NCBI GenBank assembly: GCA_029784825.1
Contig: JAFMAU010000009.1
Span: 1 to 61,825, forward strand
From: Nitrososphaerota archaeon
Lineage (GTDB): Archaea > Thermoproteota > Nitrososphaeria > Nitrososphaerales > UBA183
Direction of reading: 5' to 3'
DNA: 61,825 nt
Below are positions 1 through 7,822 of this stretch, in pieces. A program made the position numbers and the translations under genes. Position 1 is the first letter of the stretch; the number at the start of each line of letters is the position of its first letter. The notes beneath the pieces are model-generated. The model was given only the letters and a program-made list of their open reading frames with translations. It did no database searches and was not told where the DNA came from.

Positions 1-973
1 TGCCCTCCGTCCGCGCGAGGAGGCTCGTCGCCCTGATGGTTTCGCTCTCCGTCGTTATGAGACTCATCCCGCGAGAGTCCTTCATCGCCTTGGCCGCTTC
101 GTTAATGAAGAACGGCTCGGACTCCTCCAGCTCGGTGAAGGGTTCGCCATTGGTTCCAGCCTGCTGCCGGGACCTTCTGGAGCCCTTCGGCTGTGCGGAT
201 CCCTCGAACCGCACGCCGAGCAGCCTGCTCTTGCCTCCGCCCACGAGCCCGCTCTCCCTGAGCTGCAGGAGCGCCTTCCAGATCATGCTCAGATGCCCGC
301 CGGTCCCGACGGGGACCACGATTACGTCGGGCGCCTTCCAGCCCAAATCGTGGACTATCTCGAAGCAGGTGGTCTTCTCGCCCTCCAGGATGTACGGATT
401 CCCTGCGGTGACAGAAAGAGAAGCCCCTTCGGACGACCCCGCCCCGGGCCGGCGCGATGGCGCTTCGACCTGCGCGCCGTACGCGAGCATCTGGTAAAGC
501 TTCCCTCTGTCGGTGCTGGGCTGAATCCTGATCCTCGATGAGATGGCTGCCTTTGCGCAGTAGGCCGCAAGGGACGCGCCCAAGTTCCCGGTCGTGACGC
601 AGGCGCACTCTCTCACGCCCCGCTCCTTCGCGAGGCTCACCAAGACGGTCGACCCCCTGTCTATGAAGGAGCCGGTCGGGTTCCGGCTCTCATCCTTGAT
701 CAGAAGTCTGCCGAGGCCGAGCTCCTTGCCGAGCCTCTCCGCTGGGAGCAAGGGCGTTCCACCTTCCCCCAGGGTGACCACGTCGTCGCCGGGCACCTCG
801 GGGAGAAACGCCCTGTATCTCCAGACTCCTGAAGGCAGGTCTTCCAGCTGGGCCCTGCTGACCTTCGGCACCCGGTCCACCATCACGACCGCTGAGCCGC
901 ACCTTCTGCACGCCGGGTCCAGCTCGTCACTTTCCATCGTCTGGGAGCAGACGGCGCATCTGAACCGGGGCAA
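1..973 (-). CDS. thrC: Threonine synthase (3' end beyond window)
   Basis: PLP enzyme converting O-phosphohomoserine to threonine. The first ~324 residues are visible; the C-terminus lies beyond base 1. The N-terminus carries a zinc ribbon (CAVC at residues 6-9 and CRRC about 20 residues on), as in archaeal threonine synthases. It is followed by the fold-type II core with the PLP-lysine motif KDESRNPTGSFIDRG, the TTGNLGASLAAY loop and a VPVGTGGH phosphate-binding loop. I chose TTG at 973 because a TATA element (996-1004) lies 27 nt upstream, so the transcript would be leaderless, and because this start keeps the first CxxC; the first ATG (at residue 13) would lose it. Divergent from the ECF transporter gene. 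Family call is firm; the start is inferred. Confidence 0.93.
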   Translation of the reverse strand, partial: MPRFRCAVCSQTMESDELDPACRRCGSAVVMVDRVPKVSRAQLEDLPSGVWRYRAFLPEVPGDDVVTLGEGGTPLLPAERLGKELGLGRLLIKDESRNPTGSFIDRGSTVLVSLAKERGVRECACVTTGNLGASLAAYCAKAAISSRIRIQPSTDRGKLYQMLAYGAQVEAPSRRPGAGSSEGASLSVTAGNPYILEGEKTTCFEIVHDLGWKAPDVIVVPVGTGGHLSMIWKALLQLRESGLVGGGKSRLLGVRFEGSAQPKGSRRSRQQAGTNGEPFTELEESEPFFINEAAKAMKDSRGMSLITTESETIRATSLLARTEG

Positions 974-995
974 GCAGGGCCAGGGGGCCCTTGCT

Positions 996-1004
996 GATAT
1001 ATAG
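996..1004 (-). promoter_or_regulatory. TATA box of thrC
   Basis: The element gatatatag is centred about 27 nt upstream of the TTG chosen for thrC, the archaeal spacing for a leaderless transcript. It overlaps the divergent promoter region of the transporter gene. Confidence 0.6.
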
Positions 1005-1011
1005 GCTGTAG

Positions 1012-1020
1012 CTTATATAT
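1012..1020 (+). promoter_or_regulatory. TATA box of ECF transporter gene
   Basis: The element cttatatat is centred 28 nt upstream of the ATG at 1044, which fits a leaderless mRNA. Only about 16 bp separate its centre from the oppositely oriented thrC box, so the two promoters probably compete or are co-regulated. Confidence 0.65.
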
Positions 1021-1043
1021 TCTCAGAACCGGATTCAAAGTCG

Positions 1044-1844
1044 ATGACGAAGCCTGCAGAAGCGACCCCGTCCTCAGCGGGAACCACGCCCAGGGGTGGG
1101 CGGTTCAACACTAGGGTCGTGGCCAGCTCGGCTGTCTTCACCGCCTTCGTCGCCGCGGCGACCATGGCGTTCAGCCTTTCGATACCAGTGACCAGCGGCT
1201 ACTTCAACGTGGGCGAGATCATGGTGTACACCGCGGCCCTGCTGATGGGGCCCTATGTGGGGGCGTTCGCCGGCGGCGTCGGTTCCGCGATTTCGGACGT
1301 CGCGCTCGGCTACGGCGCGACCTACGCGCCGGGAACGCTCGTCATCAAGGCCATCGAGGGTTTCATCGTGGGCTACCTGAGCAGCAGGGTGCTCGCCAAC
1401 CTATCCAAGTCAGCCTGGAGGGCGACGACCCTCGTCCTGGCAGCCATGGTTGGAGGACTCGTCGTGTGGTTGGGGCTGGACTACCTTGGCGGAGGGTACG
1501 AGCTCTCCCTCGGGTTCCCGATCGGGCCGACGGCGAACTTCGAGTTCGCGGTGCCCAGCATCTTCTGGATAGTCGTCGGGGCGGTCGCGTTCCTTCTGAT
1601 CGTCGTCGCGGGCTTCAGGACCGACGAGAAGCTGGGCTGGACGGCGTTGGCCGTCCTGGCCGGTGGTGCAGAAATGGTCCTCGGGTACTTCCTCTACGAG
1701 AGCTTCGCCCTCCAGCTCGGATTCGTGTCGGCTGCGGGTGAAGTGCCTTTCAACGTCACCCAGGCCGTAGTGGGACTCCTCGTCGCGGTTCCCCTCGCGA
1801 AGAGCATAAGGAGGGTTTCAGGGCGGCTCCACGCGGCCGTTTGA
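1044..1844 (+). CDS. ECF transporter S component (substrate-binding membrane subunit)
   Basis: Predicted membrane protein of 266 residues. After a charged N-terminus (1-25) it has hydrophobic helices at about 28-48, 55-90, 105-120, 128-148, 170-190, 195-220 and 235-255. The segment GYFNVGEIMVYTAALLMGP followed by a glycine-rich helix and an acidic SAISD is typical of the ECF riboflavin/thiamin-type S-component family (known from the family). S components bind a vitamin or precursor and work with the EcfA/EcfT energising module, which is not in this window. The substrate cannot be read from the sequence. Leaderless start at ATG 1044 behind a clear TATA box. The next gene follows after 34 bp in the same direction. 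Confidence 0.78.
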   Translation: MTKPAEATPSSAGTTPRGGRFNTRVVASSAVFTAFVAAATMAFSLSIPVTSGYFNVGEIMVYTAALLMGPYVGAFAGGVGSAISDVALGYGATYAPGTLVIKAIEGFIVGYLSSRVLANLSKSAWRATTLVLAAMVGGLVVWLGLDYLGGGYELSLGFPIGPTANFEFAVPSIFWIVVGAVAFLLIVVAGFRTDEKLGWTALAVLAGGAEMVLGYFLYESFALQLGFVSAAGEVPFNVTQAVVGLLVAVPLAKSIRRVSGRLHAAV

Positions 1845-1878
1845 TAGAGACCACACTCGGGTTGGGAGCAAGAGACTG

Positions 1879-2868
1879 ATGCAGCTCGGGAAGATTCCGA
1901 TATCACTCCTGAGCGAGACGGTCCTGCGGATGACCGGGGCGAGGTCGCGGGCCCTGCTGACCGGACCCAGGGCGGGCGTCGATTTCGCGGCGATCAGGGT
2001 CTCCGGAGGATATATGATCGTCTCCTCGGACCCGGTGACGGGCGTAGCCTCGCGGATAGGAAGCTACGCGGTAACGGTCAGCGCCAACGACGTGGCAACG
2101 AGCGGCAACCGTCCGGAGTTCATCGGCTCTGTGATACTCCTTCCTGAGGGTTCGACGGAGAAGGACCTCAAGGCCATCGCTGCCGACATGGACCGAACAG
2201 CGAAGAGGCTCGGCGTGGCGATAGTAGGCGGCCATACCGAGGTCACCCCCGGACTGAAGAGACCCATCGTCTCAGTGACTGCCTTCAGCTTTGTGAAGGA
2301 CTTCGTATCCTCTGAGATGGCGAGAGAAGGCGACGCCATCATGATGACAAAGACGGCCGGGCTGGAGGGGACGGCCGTGCTCGCCTCTGAATTGAAGCGG
2401 ACCGGCCAGCGGCTTCCCACGAGACTGGCGGCGAAGTCAAGGCGCCTCGAGAACAAGATCAGTATTGTCGGAGAGGCCGTCCGCGCCTTCAAGACCGGGT
2501 CGGTGCATGCGATGCACGACTGCACCGAAGGCGGCGTCCTGGGAGCAGCCTACGAGATGTCGCTGGCTTCGGGCCTCGGGTTCGAGCTCTGGGAGAGCGC
2601 GATTCCTGTGGCCAGTGAGACGCGCGAGGTGTGCAGCAGACTTTCGCTGGACCCGTTGAAGCTGATAGGCTCGGGCGCGCTCCTCATCGCAGTCCCTCCG
2701 CGGAGCACGGACAGAATCCGCCGCGCGCTCAAGGGAGTGGCGTCCGCCGCGGAGGTGGGTCGATTCACGCGGAGCGGCCGCCACCTTCTTTTGAGGAACG
2801 GCAGGAAGCGCGCGATCAGGGCTGCGCCCGTCGACGAGCTCTGGAGAAGGCTTCCACGTTCAGCGTGA
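1879..2868 (+). CDS. AIR synthase-related protein (PurM/HypE-like)
   Basis: 329 residues with the two-domain AIRS fold. The N-terminal GKIP motif, the central segment DPVTGVASRIGSYAVTVSAN and the IVGGHTEVTPGL motif are characteristic of the archaeal AIR-synthase-related family (PurM superfamily: PurM, HypE, ThiL, SelD). These enzymes bind ATP and a phosphorylated substrate at a dimer interface. The archaeal subgroup has no settled reaction, so I do not assign HypE; no other hydrogenase-maturation gene is nearby. It lies 34 bp after the ECF gene, suggesting co-transcription, and its 3' end overlaps the convergent topoisomerase gene by 9 bp. Confidence 0.8.
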   Translation: MQLGKIPISLLSETVLRMTGARSRALLTGPRAGVDFAAIRVSGGYMIVSSDPVTGVASRIGSYAVTVSANDVATSGNRPEFIGSVILLPEGSTEKDLKAIAADMDRTAKRLGVAIVGGHTEVTPGLKRPIVSVTAFSFVKDFVSSEMAREGDAIMMTKTAGLEGTAVLASELKRTGQRLPTRLAAKSRRLENKISIVGEAVRAFKTGSVHAMHDCTEGGVLGAAYEMSLASGLGFELWESAIPVASETREVCSRLSLDPLKLIGSGALLIAVPPRSTDRIRRALKGVASAAEVGRFTRSGRHLLLRNGRKRAIRAAPVDELWRRLPRSA

Positions 2869-5610
2869 CGAGGCCACTGCGGGGATGGCCTTCCCCTGCT
2901 GCTCGTGCTTTGAGCCGGCGACCCACGAGAACTTCCTCTGCAACGACTTCGAGTAGACCTTCGCCCAGTCGAGGCCCACCTGGTCGCACCACCTCTTGTA
3001 GACCCGGGGGTCGATGTAGTTCTTCAGAGAAGTGTTGAGGTTGTAGTTCTTGGTGCGGACGTAGAAGTCCAGCTCCTTCTCCAGCTTCTTGAGCCGCTTG
3101 TCGTCCTTCTTGCCCTTGGCCTTCGCCTCGTCGAGCTTCTGCCTTTTCTTCTCGTAGGACTGCTCCCAGGTCTTGGGCGGGGTCCGCTGGTGGTTGCAGA
3201 AGACGGCCGCCTGCAAGTTCGCTTCCTTCGCGAAGTAGAGCTTGTCGATGTCGTCCATGCCTTCGACGCTCTTCGACTCCAGGGCCTGCTTGGCCTTGGC
3301 AGTCGCGTGCCAGGTCCTGAACACCTTGGCGCTGAGGCCCGGTACTATGGACGAGAGGAACTGGTTGACCATGCTGGAGGTGACGTCGTGGAAGACCTCG
3401 GTCTCCGGCTTCTTGCCCTTCTTGAACTCCTCCAAGTTCTTGAGGACCTGGGGAGGAGCACTGTCTGTCTTTCTCCACGGAATACTGTCCTTTCCGAGGA
3501 AGTCGAACTCGACCGAGCCATCCTTCAGGTTGATGTGCTCCACCCTCAGCGTGCTGGCGCCGACTGTGTCGGCCTCGTCCTCGTCCTTCTCGTCGCCCAC
3601 CCTCATGCCCAGCTTGTGGATCAGATAGCAGACAGTGGCCACCTGCCTCATTTTCGGGTCCTTGGAGGAGAGCTCCTTCTCGATCCTGGCCTCTATCTTG
3701 TTCATGCTGGCTCCCACCTTGGCCGCGTTGTCGTACTTCGCCTTGCTCCTCGACTGCTGTATGTGAGAGCTCTCGTGCAGCCACACGTACTTCTCCTTGT
3801 CAGTGAGCTTGTCGACCCACTTGGCCATCCACATCGAACCATGGTCGTGGACCGCCCCCTTCCAGGCGCCCGGCACCTTGGTCGATTCGTCCAGGTTCAG
3901 GATCACGTCCTGCGGGCGGATGCGAGGCTTCCATCGCCCTCGCAACGGATGAGAATTATGGGCCACGAATCCGCTTGCGATGAAGTTAGGGTCCGCCTCC
4001 CCCGCCATTGAAATGTCGTAGGTCGTTGACATTCCGTCTGCGTCGATTCCAAGCACGCGCTCAAGTGCAAAGATGTCCGAGTCTAGTATTCGAAGATGCG
4101 ACCAGTCCCATTTCTTTCGCAATTCGTTTGTACGGTCGGAAAGCGAGTACCTCCTCTTTCTCGCTCCCTTCAAAGCTTCTCCCTGGTCCAGCAAGCGATT
4201 CACGGAACCATACTCGTTGATGAAGAATCTGTAGTGTGTGCTATGGCTGTAACCGTGGTCGGCGCGCGAAGAGAGGTTTGAAACTTGCAACCCTGTACTG
4301 ATGGCCAGTTCGCGAAAGTCTTCGATCAAGCGACGGTTGGTTGATTCGAACCCAAAGGAACCATATTCGACATGCCGAATCATATTGACGAAGAAGTTGC
4401 CGTCAGCATCCAAGTATCCCCGTATGAAGGCACACTTCAAATCGTCGGCCAGGTCGAATACCCATCCAGGAACCCGCTTAGTAAGAGCGGACCCCGTCAC
4501 GCCCATGGATTCGAAGATATCTGCAAACTCCCGTGAGTAGAGGGAGATTACCACCGAATTCCCCCTGCTGTGATTCGTAACTACTGGGGTGATACCAAGG
4601 GCATCTCTGCAGGTTTCAAGGTATCTCCCAACCAGCTTAGGGTTGCCCTCCGAGAAGCTCAGGTGCGAATTCTCGCCGCCCCGGCGTTTTGGTGTGAAAC
4701 CGTCCCCTAGATAATATCCCAGCAGCCGCGCGAGCTTTGGCGTGACTATGGAGTTGTTGAAGGCCCTCTTCGGAGCATTGCTGTATTTGCGAGTCCCTAG
4801 AGATTGATACTTCTTCACAGTAACTACATAGTCACCAACTCTGAGTTCGGACAGAGGGGTCCACACAAGAGTTGCAGGATATCTTGCTGATGTGAAGCTT
4901 CCATCGGAGTCCCTCCTTTTGATTTTCGCTACCCTAAGCGAAAGAAAGGGATGGTTCTTCGTAGCGCGGACGGAGTGCGTGCGCGTCCTCAGCGCGAAGA
5001 CCGGACGAGTTCCCTGTCGGGCAACAGCGGCGACTCGCTTGTAGTGCATCTTATTCGAACCGTGATGCGCAGCAATGACATCGCCCTTGGTCACCTCCCC
5101 GATGTACTTCGGCCCGTGTTCAGTCTTGATGGTTGTTTCTGCAGCGAGACAGCCGCGACCCATGAAAAGGCCCGGAGGCTCGACCATGTAGTTGGCGAAC
5201 TCGACCTGCTTGCCGTCGATGACCGCGTAGCCGTACTCCTTCTTCAGCGCCTCGCGCCTTTCCTTCCTCGCCGCCGCCAGGGCCTTCTTCTCCTCCTTGC
5301 CCATCCCTTCCTTGTGGGCCTTCTCCCTGTCGACCTTCGCGAAGAGCTCGGAAAAGTCAGCGTCTACGTACTTAGCCTTGCGGCACCAGTCCGGGAGTTG
5401 CTCCACAAAGTCGGCCATGAAGTTGTCCGTGAAGACCTGGTCCTGGACGTAGGGAGTGTCCTTCTTCTTCGCGAGGTTGTAGGCCATCTCTTCTGCCAGC
5501 GGCGAGAGCTTCACGGGCTTGCCCTGAATCTTGATGGAGAGCCCGTCAGGCGCGTATTCGTCTGGGAAGCAGACTCCTTTGTGCGAAAGAGTGGTCCAGT
5601 AAGCCTTCAT
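2860..5610 (-). CDS. topIB: DNA topoisomerase IB with in-frame intein
   Basis: Eukaryote-type topoisomerase IB, which relaxes supercoils through a 3'-phosphotyrosine intermediate and is a hallmark of the thaumarchaeal lineage. The 916-residue precursor splits into an N-extein (1-153), an intein (154-552) and a C-extein (553-916); the mature enzyme would have 517 residues. Catalytic residues are all visible by comparison with the human enzyme: Arg670 (GMRVGDEK, human Arg488), Arg765 (FRTWHAT, human Arg590), His807 (CNHQR, human His632) and Tyr865 (LKNYIDPR, human Tyr723). A lysine-rich coiled-coil linker spans about 815-850. The start is ATG 5610, with a TTAAATA element about 30 nt upstream. 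Converges with the AIR-synthase-like gene. Confidence 0.95.
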   Translation of the reverse strand: MKAYWTTLSHKGVCFPDEYAPDGLSIKIQGKPVKLSPLAEEMAYNLAKKKDTPYVQDQVFTDNFMADFVEQLPDWCRKAKYVDADFSELFAKVDREKAHKEGMGKEEKKALAAARKERREALKKEYGYAVIDGKQVEFANYMVEPPGLFMGRGCLAAETTIKTEHGPKYIGEVTKGDVIAAHHGSNKMHYKRVAAVARQGTRPVFALRTRTHSVRATKNHPFLSLRVAKIKRRDSDGSFTSARYPATLVWTPLSELRVGDYVVTVKKYQSLGTRKYSNAPKRAFNNSIVTPKLARLLGYYLGDGFTPKRRGGENSHLSFSEGNPKLVGRYLETCRDALGITPVVTNHSRGNSVVISLYSREFADIFESMGVTGSALTKRVPGWVFDLADDLKCAFIRGYLDADGNFFVNMIRHVEYGSFGFESTNRRLIEDFRELAISTGLQVSNLSSRADHGYSHSTHYRFFINEYGSVNRLLDQGEALKGARKRRYSLSDRTNELRKKWDWSHLRILDSDIFALERVLGIDADGMSTTYDISMAGEADPNFIASGFVAHNSHPLRGRWKPRIRPQDVILNLDESTKVPGAWKGAVHDHGSMWMAKWVDKLTDKEKYVWLHESSHIQQSRSKAKYDNAAKVGASMNKIEARIEKELSSKDPKMRQVATVCYLIHKLGMRVGDEKDEDEADTVGASTLRVEHINLKDGSVEFDFLGKDSIPWRKTDSAPPQVLKNLEEFKKGKKPETEVFHDVTSSMVNQFLSSIVPGLSAKVFRTWHATAKAKQALESKSVEGMDDIDKLYFAKEANLQAAVFCNHQRTPPKTWEQSYEKKRQKLDEAKAKGKKDDKRLKKLEKELDFYVRTKNYNLNTSLKNYIDPRVYKRWCDQVGLDWAKVYSKSLQRKFSWVAGSKHEQQGKAIPAVASSR
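3955..5151 (-). mobile_element. Intein with two LAGLIDADG motifs inside topoisomerase IB
   Basis: A 399-residue insertion lies between GRG153 and Ser553-HPLRGRWK, in the conserved core EPPGLFMGRG/xHP of topoisomerase IB. It starts with Cys154 (CLAAETTI, block A). A block-B-like TKNHPF motif is near 217-222. The homing endonuclease domain has two dodecapeptide motifs, LLGYYLGDG (296-304) and IRGYLDADG (396-404). The intein ends in SGFVAHN with Ser as the +1 residue. All splicing residues are present (Cys1, block B His, penultimate His, terminal Asn, +1 Ser), so it is probably splicing-competent. Both motifs keep acidic residues, so the endonuclease may be active. Confidence 0.93.
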
Positions 5611-5747
5611 CGGTTGGACACTCGGAATCTTCCGCGCCGATATTTAAGATAAGCCTAGCTCTTGGACGGGGCCGTCAATCAGTGCGTGGCCGAGTTGGCG
5701 GAACATAGTTATTTAACGGGGCGCGACCATCGACACATCGGCTCGAT

Positions 5748-6473
5748 TTGTGGCTGGATCTTGAGACGAAGAGTCGGGTGAAGTTCGTCCGTCCGACGCT
5801 GCTGGTCGCGGTCTCCACGTCCGTAGCGCAGTACAGGGCGCTCTATTCGCAGGCCAGGGAACTCGCCGGCTACCTCCTAGAGTCGCTTGAGTTCGAAGAG
5901 GTTGCTGCGGTGCGCTCCTCGGCCTTCGCTCCGGAGGTCATCGTCAAGGATGATGGGACGGCAGTGCTCCCGACCTGCAGGCTCCACGCGCTCCATGGAA
6001 AGCGGGACCTTCTGCTCTTTGCCGGCGATTCGAGCCCTTCGGACGACCAGAATCAGCTTGCGAAGGTGCTCCTCGACTACGCGAGCAAAGCAGGAGTGAA
6101 GGAGGTCTACTCCGTGGGAGCAAGGTGGTCGGAGACGCCCGTCCCGGCCTTCGAGGACCCTCACGTCAACGGGTTCGCCACAGACAAGGAGGGAGTGAAA
6201 CAGCTGAAGGAACGCGGGGTCGAGATAATCGGACCCGAGCCCGCGCCCTTCTTCGCCTCGATGATTGTGGGGATGGCCAAGGACTACGGAATGAGAGGAT
6301 ACAAGATCTCGGTGGACCACGGCGAGCCCGTCCCTCACACGAGGTCGGTGATCAAGATGCTGGAGGTCCTGTCCTCGATGATCGGATTCAAGATAGACAT
6401 GGAAAAGCTGCGGGCCCAGGTGAAGACGCCTCCCGAGGAGCGGCCGCCGGGAGCAGGCCGGATCTACCAGTAG
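5748..6473 (+). CDS. PAC2 family protein (proteasome-assembly-chaperone-like)
   Basis: Archaeal PAC2 (DUF75) domain protein of 241 residues. PAC2 proteins resemble eukaryotic proteasome assembly chaperones; their archaeal role is not established. Recognisable stretches are RPTLLVAVSTS near the N-terminus, LLLFAGDSSPSD, VGARWSETP and the helical GEPVPHTRSVIKMLEVL segment. The start is uncertain. TTG 5748 is the first start codon after a ttatttaac TATA-like element (about 5709-5717), while GTG 5778 would give a more usual N-terminus (VKFVRPTLL). An HExxH protein gene follows after 51 bp. Confidence 0.85.
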   Translation: MWLDLETKSRVKFVRPTLLVAVSTSVAQYRALYSQARELAGYLLESLEFEEVAAVRSSAFAPEVIVKDDGTAVLPTCRLHALHGKRDLLLFAGDSSPSDDQNQLAKVLLDYASKAGVKEVYSVGARWSETPVPAFEDPHVNGFATDKEGVKQLKERGVEIIGPEPAPFFASMIVGMAKDYGMRGYKISVDHGEPVPHTRSVIKMLEVLSSMIGFKIDMEKLRAQVKTPPEERPPGAGRIYQ

Positions 6474-6524
6474 AAGATGCGCCCGAGGGGATCGGCCGAC
6501 GCCTCGAGACCGAGAGATTGATTA

Positions 6525-7301
6525 ATGACTAAGAGACGCGCGACTGGGTCAGTGAAAGCAACCGCAGACAAGTCGCTCCAGAGCACCCTGACGTGGGCCC
6601 TGGAGAGGATGAAGGGAAAGGGCTTCGTGGTGAACTCGAACGTGGTTCTCGCAATCGACCCCAAGCTGGCCATAATGGGCTACGCGAAGAAGGAGGGGCA
6701 GGCGCATAAGATAGTCATCTCGGACTGGGCTCTCGACTCGGACATGCTCGGGGGGCTGGTGCTCCACGAGCTGGCACACATCTACTTCACTGAGAGGGGG
6801 GCGCACTCCCACGACGGGGAGTCGCTGGAGAGGATCCTGGACTCGATGAAGGAGCAGGACGGGCTCCGCGGGCGGGAGGTGGAGCAGCTCATCGACGCGT
6901 ACAACCACCTGCAGAACATCATGGTCGACGACGTGGTCTTCGCCGTGATGGAGGGCAAGGAGCTCGATGTCGCGAAACGGTTCTTCGCCGAGTGGGTCTC
7001 CGACAGGCCGTCGGGCGACCCGGTGCTTGACGCGTCGCTTCTTTGCAGGAACGCGTTCGCAATCGCATCGTTGAGGAGGAGGCACCTCCTCGATAGGGAG
7101 AACGAAATGAACTACAGGAACAAGGGATTCCTGTCGGCGATGGGCGAGTTCTCGGAGAAGGAGTTCGAGTGGCTGGAGCGCTTCCTCGAGACTGCGAGGA
7201 ACGAGTGGAACGAGATGGAGTTCACGGAAGCCATGGGGGCCTACCTCGACCGCGTGCTCTCCCTGATGCGGCCCGAATCGAAGCTTGCCGACCTGAGGTG
7301 A
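6525..7301 (+). CDS. Putative zinc metallopeptidase with HExxH motif
   Basis: 258 residues, predicted soluble. The motif LVLHELAHIYFTE (His81, Glu82, His85) is a zincin signature, so a zinc-dependent hydrolase is likely. A third ligand may come from the acidic helical region around 115-130 (LIDAYNHLQNIMVDDVVF), but this is not certain. The rest is helical and resembles uncharacterised archaeal proteins; I do not recognise a characterised member. It sits between the PAC2 gene and a membrane-anchored unknown (gaps of 51 and 4 bp), so the three are probably co-transcribed, which hints at protein quality control. Start ATG 6525. Confidence 0.7.
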   Translation: MTKRRATGSVKATADKSLQSTLTWALERMKGKGFVVNSNVVLAIDPKLAIMGYAKKEGQAHKIVISDWALDSDMLGGLVLHELAHIYFTERGAHSHDGESLERILDSMKEQDGLRGREVEQLIDAYNHLQNIMVDDVVFAVMEGKELDVAKRFFAEWVSDRPSGDPVLDASLLCRNAFAIASLRRRHLLDRENEMNYRNKGFLSAMGEFSEKEFEWLERFLETARNEWNEMEFTEAMGAYLDRVLSLMRPESKLADLR

Positions 7302-7305
7302 CTGC

Positions 7306-7818
7306 ATGAGGCTCGGGCGCTCCCGTGGCGTGTCCCGGGCGGGGGCTGCAGTGATCATTGTGATCTGCGGCGCAGTGGCATTCAGCCTCTACCTGGCCTT
7401 CATAGCGTGGTCCGGCAGCAGCTTCCCGACCCAGGAGAAGCCCTTCAACGACTACGCAGCCGTGGTCTCGACCCAGTTCAACGGGACCGAGATCTACTAC
7501 AGGGTGGAGTGGAATTCGACTGGCGCGCTTGTGCCGCTCTACGCCCAGATCACGTCGCCGCAGACCGACGAGGCGAACAGCCCGGTCTGCGACCTCGGGA
7601 TGAGCTCGGTGACGGCTGGGCAGATGATCGACATGCCATTCGCGATAACCGCGCCGAAGCAGGCCCTGGCCAGCGTGGACCTTGCCATAGCGGTGGGGGC
7701 CGCACCCAACCAGCCGCAGTTCACCATCATCTACCACATAGACCAGATAAGCGCCCAGCCCGGCGACATAACGCCGTCGAACTTCGCGTGCTCCCAGCCC
7801 GCGGGGTCCAACATGTGA
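7306..7818 (+). CDS. Membrane-anchored extracytoplasmic protein, unknown function
   Basis: 170 residues. A basic N-terminus (RLGRSRGVSR) is followed by one hydrophobic helix (about 14-36), then a ~130-residue beta-rich domain with N-glycosylation sequons (NGT, NST) and two cysteines (CDLGM and the near-terminal FACSQP). This fits an exported domain held by an N-terminal anchor. No family recognised. It starts 4 bp after the stop of the HExxH gene and ends 4 bp before the convergent adenosine deaminase gene. Confidence 0.6.
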   Translation: MRLGRSRGVSRAGAAVIIVICGAVAFSLYLAFIAWSGSSFPTQEKPFNDYAAVVSTQFNGTEIYYRVEWNSTGALVPLYAQITSPQTDEANSPVCDLGMSSVTAGQMIDMPFAITAPKQALASVDLAIAVGAAPNQPQFTIIYHIDQISAQPGDITPSNFACSQPAGSNM

Positions 7819-7822
7819 CCGT

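Noticed and set aside
5690..5712. tRNA-like string gtggccgagttggcgg
   Set aside because: It resembles the D arm of a Leu/Ser tRNA, but no acceptor, anticodon or T arm follows.
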